A stretch of DNA of 64,000 nucleotides, taken from assembly GCF_000368265.1 (NCBI RefSeq), contig NZ_KB851219.1:387920-451919 (forward strand), in the 5' to 3' direction. The DNA comes from Acinetobacter brisouisimilis (GTDB taxonomy: Bacteria > Pseudomonadota > Gammaproteobacteria > Pseudomonadales > Moraxellaceae). Position 1 is the first letter of the stretch, and the number at the start of each line of letters is the position of its first letter. Position numbers and translations under genes: made by a program. This document shows positions 58,974 through 64,000 of this stretch, piece after piece. Under the pieces are notes generated by a model that searched no databases, was not told the origin of the DNA, and worked only from the letters and a program-made list of their open reading frames with translations.

Positions 58974-59550
58974 TTAAGGTGATTTTGGTCGATCCTGTAC
59001 GCTGACTTCTTCTCCAATCAAATAGAAGTTGCCACCTGCAACATGATGTAAGCTACGCCACTCAGGATCTGCGTCTTGAAAATGCCAATGCCCATCACGG
59101 AAAATTCGGTCATCTGCCCATGCACTGACTACTTCACCAATAAACAAATCATGTGCCTGCTGATTGTGTGGTTCAGGAATCAATTTACAAACTAACCATG
59201 CTGAACAGCCCGCAACTAAAGGCTACTCTGAATCTTCTAAGTAAAATAACTTCACACCACTTTGTTCTAGTTTGTTGGGCATGCCATGCAGGCTAGTTGT
59301 ACCAAGTTGATAGACCAAATCAATTTGTTTGTAGGTAGGAACTTGTAATACAAAATAACCTGATTGTTCAATAATCTGACGGGTCATGGTGCTTTTATCG
59401 AGAACCACAGTCACTTTTGCGGGTTTAAATTCTAGTGCGCATGCTCATGCAGCTGTCATGACATCACGTTGTTGCCCATGCTGTGCAGAGACTAAGACCG
59501 TTGCGCCATGCGTCAGTAAGCGATATGCCTTTTCAAGTGGGACATTTTAA
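58974..59550 (-). pseudogene. Flavin reductase-like gene inactivated by two stop codons
   Basis: A single continuous minus-strand frame encodes a flavin reductase (FMN-binding split-barrel) protein: AYRLLTHGATVLVSA, DVMTAA-stop-ACALEFKPAKVTVVLDK, YFVLQVPT, then SE-stop-PLVAGCSAWLVCKL and the C-terminal HDLFIGEVVSAW...GGNFYLIGE. The stops are TGA at 59445-59447, where relatives have Trp, and TAG at 59223-59225. There is no frameshift between them, and the start codon region is also degraded. It appears recently dead. Confidence 0.85.
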
Positions 59551-59682
59551 AAATGTGAGTTAGGAAAATAATTCATAAAGTGACAATCGTATAGGATTCG
59601 GTTAAAAAAGAAATGAGCTCAATCACAATAAAAGATTCTGTGGTTCATCAATAAATTAATTCTACCTAGAGAATGTAAAACA

Positions 59683-60507
59683 ATGAAAATTTATCAAGTG
59701 GATGCCTTTAGTCAAACATTATTTCAAGGCAACCCTGCGGCAGTGATTGTACAAGATGAATGGTTGCCAGATGAGTTAATGCAAAATATAGCACTTGAAA
59801 ATAATTTATCTGAAACGGCATTTGTAAAACGAATTGATGATACCCACTATGCGATTCGCTGGTTTACACCTGCGGCTGAGGTGGCATTTTGTGGTCATGC
59901 AACATTGGCAAGTGCTTTTATCTTGTTTCGTGAATATACAAAAGCCACTGAGATTGAGTTTGAAGTCAAAAACTTGGGAACATTTTATGTCTCTCAAAGC
60001 ATAGATGGCAAAATCAATATGAATTTTCCGATTCGTAAACCTGAATATTTGGAAGAATACCCAGAAATTTTGAATGAAGCGCTAAATAAGCCCATTCAAG
60101 CTGTCTATGTGAATCCACAGGCGTATGTCATTGAATTGGAGTCCGTACAAGATGTGTTGGACTTGGAGGTCGATTTTTTAAAGCTCAAAGCATTAGGCTG
60201 TATACATGCTGTGATGGAAGCACCGAGTTTGGATGTTGCGGTGACAGCAAGTGATGTGGGCGAATCTACCTATGACTGTATTTCGCGTTATTTTGCGCCA
60301 GAGATTGGAGTGAATGAAGATCCTGTTACCGGTTCGATTCATACTGCAATTGTGCCGTTATGGGCAGAAAAACTGGGTAAAACTGAATTGGTTGCGTATC
60401 AGGCATCGGCACGTGGGGGAGAGTTATTCTGTCGAATCTTGAATGATGAGCGTATGGAAGTTTCAGGATATGCCAAGCTCTATATGATTGGTGAGCTGTT
60501 TGTTTAA
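59683..60507 (+). CDS. PhzF-family isomerase-like protein
   Basis: 274-residue diaminopimelate-epimerase-fold protein. It starts with the family signature MKIYQVDAFSQTLFQGNPAAV and keeps the catalytic glutamate at residue 44 (LSETAFV), RWFTPAAEVAFCGHATLA, and VNEDPVTGSIHTAIVPLWAEKLG. There are no phenazine genes, so the substrate is unknown. Its 3' end overlaps the end of the convergent small membrane gene by four bases. Confidence 0.85.
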   Translation: MKIYQVDAFSQTLFQGNPAAVIVQDEWLPDELMQNIALENNLSETAFVKRIDDTHYAIRWFTPAAEVAFCGHATLASAFILFREYTKATEIEFEVKNLGTFYVSQSIDGKINMNFPIRKPEYLEEYPEILNEALNKPIQAVYVNPQAYVIELESVQDVLDLEVDFLKLKALGCIHAVMEAPSLDVAVTASDVGESTYDCISRYFAPEIGVNEDPVTGSIHTAIVPLWAEKLGKTELVAYQASARGGELFCRILNDERMEVSGYAKLYMIGELFV

Positions 60508-60707
60508 ACACGCACAAAATAAGGAATAGCAATCAAGATACAACCGATACTGGTAATGGCAAGGTTGCTATCAAAAAAATAAGGATAAACCATTAAGCTT
60601 AAGCCGCAGATGAAAGGTACGCTGCGCTTTTGCTTTTTGCCGTAAATAAAATAGCCTAACCCGATTGAGCCAAAGATGACTCCAAGAAAAAGTTGTGTTG
60701 CATTCAT
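60504..60707 (-). CDS. Small two- to three-helix membrane protein
   Basis: 67 residues that are mostly hydrophobic: LFLGVIFGSIGLGYFIYG, a basic KKQKR loop, FICGLSLMVYPYFF, and AITSIGCILIAIPYFV. Similar short proteins in Acinetobacter carry an amino-acid-transport label without experimental support. The function is unknown. It starts divergently from def. Confidence 0.6.
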   Translation of the reverse strand: MNATQLFLGVIFGSIGLGYFIYGKKQKRSVPFICGLSLMVYPYFFDSNLAITSIGCILIAIPYFVRV

Positions 60708-60786
60708 GGTATTCGTTGGTTTGTAAATTTCTGTTTATAGTATGCTGAATTCTATAAGATGAAAAATTAATTTTGAGGAAGAAAAG

Positions 60787-61266
60787 GTGTCTGCAATTTT
60801 ACCTGTTGCCCAGCGTGGAGAAGCTATTTTAACGCTTGAAGCGGCTGCTGTTGCACAAGATGAATTAAATAGTGACTGGCTTAAGCAATTAGCGCTTGCG
60901 ATGCAGGCAACTATGCTGGCGCGAAATGGTGTGGGGATTGCTGCACCGCAAGTCTATATTTCGAAAAGGGTGATCATTGTGGCGTCACGCTCCAATCCAC
61001 GCTATCCAGATGCGCCAGATATGTCAGCAGTCACCATGATTAATCCTGAGATTATTGAATACTCAACAGAAACCTGTTTTGGTGAAGAAGGTTGTCTGAG
61101 TGTGCCTGAGCAGCGAGGGCAGGTGGAGCGCGCTTATGCGGTTAAAGTACGTTATTTAACGCTACTGGGTGAGCAAGTTGAACAATTTTATGAAGGTTTT
61201 CCTGCACGTATTGTGCAACATGAAATTGATCATCTAAACGGAATCTTATTTGTAGAGCGACTTTAA
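60787..61266 (+). CDS. def: Peptide deformylase (second-type)
   Basis: Removes the N-formyl group from nascent proteins. The three motifs are intact though slightly variant: GVGIAAPQ at 48-55, EGCLSVP with metal ligand Cys103, and HEIDH with His145, Glu146 and His149. At 159 residues it resembles type-II/paralogous deformylases more than the usual def-fmt locus enzyme, and fmt is not adjacent. It starts at GTG behind GAGGA. Confidence 0.88.
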   Translation: MSAILPVAQRGEAILTLEAAAVAQDELNSDWLKQLALAMQATMLARNGVGIAAPQVYISKRVIIVASRSNPRYPDAPDMSAVTMINPEIIEYSTETCFGEEGCLSVPEQRGQVERAYAVKVRYLTLLGEQVEQFYEGFPARIVQHEIDHLNGILFVERL

Positions 61267-61280
61267 GTCGCTTTTTTTAT
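61256..61280 (+). terminator. Terminator overlapping the def stop codon
   Basis: agcgac / gtcgct with a five-base loop is followed by seven T residues. The stop codon lies in the loop. Confidence 0.75.
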
Positions 61281-61313
61281 ATGGATATACACGAAGCTCT
61301 AAATTTCAGGTAT

Positions 61314-61342
61314 AAAAAAACCAGCTTACGCTGGATTTTTTA
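61314..61342 (-). terminator. Terminator of the tRNA-Cys-tRNA-Leu transcript
   Basis: On the minus strand the stem aatccagc / gctgg... followed by seven T residues lies 27 nt after the tRNA-Leu 3' end. Confidence 0.7.
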
Positions 61343-61344
61343 CT

Positions 61345-61375
61345 GGCACCATTTTAACAGTCTTAAAATGGTGCC
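61345..61375. repeat. Perfect inverted repeat at the tRNA-Leu 3' end
   Basis: ggcaccattttaa (61345-61357) and ttaaaatggtgcc (61363-61375) form 13-bp perfect arms around a 5-nt loop. The right arm includes the discriminator and CCA end of tRNA-Leu on the minus strand. Confidence 0.8.
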
Positions 61376-61454
61376 CGGGGCCGGACTCGAACCGGCACGC
61401 TTTGTGGGCGGGGGATTTTAAATCCCCTGTGTCTACCTATTTCACCACCCGGGC
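61369..61454 (-). tRNA. tRNA-Leu (TAA)
   Basis: 86 nt with encoded CCA. The acceptor is GCCCGGG, the anticodon stem GGGGA/TCCCC holds the loop TTTAAAA (anticodon TAA), there is a class II variable arm, and the T-loop is GGTTCGAGTCC. It lies 11 nt after tRNA-Cys and is probably co-transcribed. Confidence 0.95.
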
Positions 61455-61465
61455 TTTACCAAGAT

Positions 61466-61539
61466 TGGAGGCGGAGGTCGGAATCGAACCGGCGTCCACG
61501 GAGTTGCAGTCCGCTGCATGACCACTCTGCCACCCCGCC
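61466..61539 (-). tRNA. tRNA-Cys (GCA)
   Basis: 74 nt with encoded CCA. The acceptor is GGCGGGG, the anticodon loop CTGCAAC (anticodon GCA), and the T-arm GGTTCGATTCC. It is first in the two-tRNA unit. Confidence 0.95.
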
Positions 61540-61692
61540 TTGTCTTGGTGATGCACATATTAGCAACCTTTGAAAAAAAAACAATAGGTAATTCAGAGGA
61601 TATGCACATAAAATCAACATCTAAAATAAAATTGGGCAAATTATCATGTATTATTTGCGGAATTGATTGATATCGGCCTGTGGAGACGTATT

Positions 61693-62541
61693 GTGGCATT
61701 GGTATTAGATGGTAAAGCGTTAGCAAAGCAAATTGAGGCAGATTTATCTGCACGTGTTGAAGTATTAAAGCAAAAATCTGGTCGTACTCCGATTTTGGCA
61801 ACAATTCTGGTGGGGGATGATGGCGCATCGGCAACGTATGTTCGCATGAAAGGCAATGCTTGCCGCCGCGTGGGCATGGATTCAATTAAAATTGAATTGC
61901 CACAAGAAACCACAACTGAGCAGTTGTTGGCTGAAATTGAAAAATTAAATGCCAATCCTGATGTGCATGGTATTTTGTTGCAGCATCCTGTACCTGCACA
62001 AATTGATGAGCGTGCATGTTTTGATGCAATTAGCCTTGCAAAAGATGTTGATGGTGTCACTTGCCTTGGTTTTGGTCGTATGGCAATGGGCGAGGCGGCT
62101 TATGGTTCGGCAACACCTGCGGGCATCATGACGATTTTGCAAGAAAACAACATCGAAATCGCAGGTAAACATGCCGTTGTCGTAGGTCGTTCTGCAATTT
62201 TGGGTAAACCAATGGCGATGATGTTACTTCAAGCCAATGCAACTGTGACGATTTGCCATTCACGTACCCAAAACTTGGCTGATCTTGTGAAACAAGCGGA
62301 CATCGTTGTTGGTGCAGTTGGTAAAGCTGAATTGATTCAAAAAGACTGGATCAAGCAAGGCGCTGTTGTGGTTGATGCTGGTTTCCATCCACGTGATGGT
62401 GGCGGCGTTGGTGATATCCAGTTGCAAGGTATTGAAGAAATTGCTTCTGCTTACACACCAGTTCCTGGTGGTGTTGGCCCAATGACGATTACCACTTTGA
62501 TTCGTCAAACGGTTGAAGCTGCTGAAAAAGCTTTAGGTTAA
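61693..62541 (+). CDS. folD: Methylenetetrahydrofolate dehydrogenase/cyclohydrolase
   Basis: Bifunctional one-carbon enzyme that interconverts 5,10-methylene-, methenyl- and 10-formyl-THF. The 282 residues carry the catalytic YVRMK motif, [28 protein letters not shown] and the C-terminal [14 protein letters not shown] 61693 follows GGAG and gives the [11 protein letters not shown] start seen in orthologs. The TTG at 61663 would add ten unconserved residues. Confidence 0.94.
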   Translation: MALVLDGKALAKQIEADLSARVEVLKQKSGRTPILATILVGDDGASATYVRMKGNACRRVGMDSIKIELPQETTTEQLLAEIEKLNANPDVHGILLQHPVPAQIDERACFDAISLAKDVDGVTCLGFGRMAMGEAAYGSATPAGIMTILQENNIEIAGKHAVVVGRSAILGKPMAMMLLQANATVTICHSRTQNLADLVKQADIVVGAVGKAELIQKDWIKQGAVVVDAGFHPRDGGGVGDIQLQGIEEIASAYTPVPGGVGPMTITTLIRQTVEAAEKALG

Positions 62542-62596
62542 TTTTATTTATTCACGGTGGCATCCTATCATTTAACGCAAATGTTAGGAGCTCGTA

Positions 62597-62624
62597 GGTT
62601 ACTTTTCTTTCGGGAAAAGTAACC
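62597..62624. repeat. Palindromic hairpin downstream of folD, probable dispersed repeat
   Basis: ggttacttttc / gaaaagtaacc are perfect 11-bp arms with the loop tttcgg. The following about 100 nt (to about 62740) is noncoding and contains another imperfect palindrome (actcgtcagc...gatgagt). The GTAACCAAAA-type core resembles repeats found many times in related genomes, from memory. It may also act as the folD terminator. Confidence 0.5.
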
Positions 62625-62774
62625 AAAACCATTTGTCATTCGCAAAACTCGTCAGCTACTGGTTAGCTTTTGATGAGTCGCAGAAACATTTCGACCTTAT
62701 GTAGTCCGGCCTCGAACAATTGCGGATGACGTTAACGCGTATCGAATAGTAATTATAAATTATTGAGCTTATTT

Positions 62775-63443
62775 ATGAGCTGCACCTTTCAACTTACCAA
62801 AGCCCCTGAACATTTACTTCAAGCCTTACATCAAGTCATCCCTCATTGTGATTTACAGCCACAGCAGTTACCCAATACGCTGATTTCATTGTGGTTGATA
62901 CCGCCTGTATTTCCGACTGAGCGCTTGGACGATGAAGTGATTCAGCGCATCTGGAATGACACGCCGTATTGGATCTTCTGTTGGGCTTCGGGTTTAGCAA
63001 TGGCGCAGTGGTTACTTGCAGAACCTGAGCATGTCAGAGATAAAGTGGTTCTGGATTTTGGTGCGGGCTCAGGTGTAGTCGCGATTGCGGCAAAACTGGC
63101 TGGAGCAAAGCGTGTGATCTGCTGTGATATTGATGCGGTTAGTTTGGTAGCCTGTCGTGAAAATGCATTGCTTAATGGTGTAGAGCTCGAATATTTGGAC
63201 GATTTATATAAAGCTGAACAAGTTGATATTTTACTCGCGGCAGATGTTCTCTACGATCAATGCAATCGTTTTTTCTTGGATGAGTTTTTAAAGTTTGCCC
63301 CAGAAGTTTGGGTAGCAGACAGTCGAGTGAAAAATTTTAGTCACCCACAATATCAAAAAATAGATGAGCGTAGCGCTACGACTTGGCCAGATTTAGATGA
63401 AGCCAAAGAGTTTCGTAATGTAAGTTTTTATAAGACGCTGTAA
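62775..63443 (+). CDS. Class I SAM-dependent methyltransferase
   Basis: 222 residues with a SAM-binding core: VVLDFGAGSGVVAIAAKLAGA, ICCDIDAVSL, and DILLAADVLYDQ. The N-terminal ERLDDEVIQRIWNDTPYWIFCWASG block is shared with the nicotinamide/ETF-beta-type lysine methyltransferases (PrmA-like), so a protein substrate is likely but unproven. I start at ATG 62775 rather than the TTG four codons earlier. A hairpin overlaps the stop codon. Confidence 0.8.
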   Translation: MSCTFQLTKAPEHLLQALHQVIPHCDLQPQQLPNTLISLWLIPPVFPTERLDDEVIQRIWNDTPYWIFCWASGLAMAQWLLAEPEHVRDKVVLDFGAGSGVVAIAAKLAGAKRVICCDIDAVSLVACRENALLNGVELEYLDDLYKAEQVDILLAADVLYDQCNRFFLDEFLKFAPEVWVADSRVKNFSHPQYQKIDERSATTWPDLDEAKEFRNVSFYKTL

Positions 63444-63457
63444 CCCATCAGCGTCTT
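63431..63457. terminator. Hairpin over the methyltransferase stop codon
   Basis: aagacgctg / cagcgtctt with a short loop lies between convergent genes. The T-tracts are short, so terminator activity is uncertain. Confidence 0.45.
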
Positions 63458-63475
63458 ATTGATGTGCTGCCTAAC

Positions 63476-63907
63476 TTAGATTGAACAACGGTAACGGATG
63501 ACAGTTAGTGTGCTTGGACGAGTTTGCATAGCATTGCGCATTGCATAGTCATCATCATTGTTATTTGTGCTGGTATTGCTTAGACCAAATGTGGTGTGTG
63601 TTTTACCAATTTGTACGCCATTGCTTACTGGAATGCTTGCAGGGTTGGCAATTTCATTCGTACTTAAAATTTCAATTTTATAATCTTGGTTTGCCCCTAG
63701 AACTTTCTTACAAGCATTTTGTAGCTTATTCTGATTGGCAACACGATTGGCATGAACTGCAAGCGTATAGCTAATAATGGCACTATTTTCTGTTTTACTT
63801 TCAACCTGATAGCCAGAGTTACCATTGTAACTTTGTGGAACGTTCTGGCAAGCTGTTAGCCCAATAGCAAAAGCGCTCAGACCCAATAATTTCAATGTCA
63901 TTTTCAT
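63476..63907 (-). CDS. Small lipoprotein of unknown function
   Basis: 143 residues. The signal peptide MKMTLKLLGLSAFAIGLTAC ends in lipobox LTAC. The mature part contains a compact domain with two cysteines (NACKKVLG, RYRCSI) and an Asn/Thr/Asp-rich loop (NTSTNNNDDD). No family was recognised. It is likely periplasmic and membrane-anchored. The 93 nt upstream reach the window edge. Confidence 0.65.
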   Translation of the reverse strand: MKMTLKLLGLSAFAIGLTACQNVPQSYNGNSGYQVESKTENSAIISYTLAVHANRVANQNKLQNACKKVLGANQDYKIEILSTNEIANPASIPVSNGVQIGKTHTTFGLSNTSTNNNDDDYAMRNAMQTRPSTLTVIRYRCSI

Positions 63908-64000
63908 GAGGTTAAACCTTTGTCATTTCTTTACAGTATGCCATAGCTCGGTTGAATACTCATTAGATAAAACAAATATTGTCGGCTAGGTCTTGAGAGG

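Noticed and set aside
58974..59414. Two separate small genes on the minus strand (58974-59183 and 59223-59414)
   Set aside because: Both are parts of one flavin reductase frame split by a stop codon; annotated as one pseudogene.

Overview
The window looks like a chromosomal segment of an Acinetobacter-type gammaproteobacterium. The evidence is moderate-to-low GC, an ureD-A-B-C-E-F-G operon with a HupE/UreJ permease, a TyrA-AroA fusion, a MutT fusion with a thiamine-phosphate-synthase-like domain, hemP under a Fur box, no flagellar genes, and protein sequences that match what I remember of Acinetobacter orthologs. Species cannot be settled from the window alone. Most of it is dense, ordinary core genome, with intrinsic terminators after many operons.

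Layout. 1-7004: thiE, hemL, an RluA-type pseudouridine synthase, rapA and, convergent, lipA. 7201-9852: soluble transhydrogenase sthA and a membrane diguanylate cyclase. 10269-16495: the urease cluster, with a GNAT acetyltransferase between ureB and ureC and the permease hupE at its end. 16711-19542: a small lipoprotein, rsmD and mrdA (PBP2). 19859-25480: a DUF445 membrane protein, adk, an isolated rnfB-like ferredoxin gene joined to nth, fpr, and trmO. 25588-29440: a GspE/PilB-type ATPase, hemP with a Fur-controlled promoter, the MutT-ThiE-like fusion, and a TPR lipoprotein. 29518-35775: PBP1b, NAD kinase, a DUF1315 protein, a YbiB-like protein, and pheA. 35821-45461: tyrA-aroA, a dipeptidase, a hydrolase, yaaA, an HD protein, a photolyase, SlyD-type isomerase, and a PBP5/6 carboxypeptidase. 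45636-47351: an M61 peptidase.

The accessory stretch is about 47.4-59.6 kb. It opens with three tightly packed genes for exported proteins of unknown function (47767-52007). The first carries a long Ser/Ala/Tyr/Gly-rich segment, and the first two faintly resemble FlgT/LPP20-type outer-membrane accessory proteins. Next come a uraH remnant, an orphan terminator, and monomeric isocitrate dehydrogenase. An AT-rich gene follows for a 549-residue protein with a HEPN-type R-x4-H motif, a plausible RNase toxin or defence protein. It lies between the monomeric and dimeric isocitrate dehydrogenase genes, next to a rluE-like gene. A flavin reductase pseudogene with two in-frame stops follows icd.

59683-64000 returns to core genes: a PhzF-family protein, a small membrane protein, peptide deformylase, tRNA-Cys and tRNA-Leu, folD, a methyltransferase and a lipoprotein. 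The best candidates for new biology are the exported three-gene cluster and the HEPN gene.
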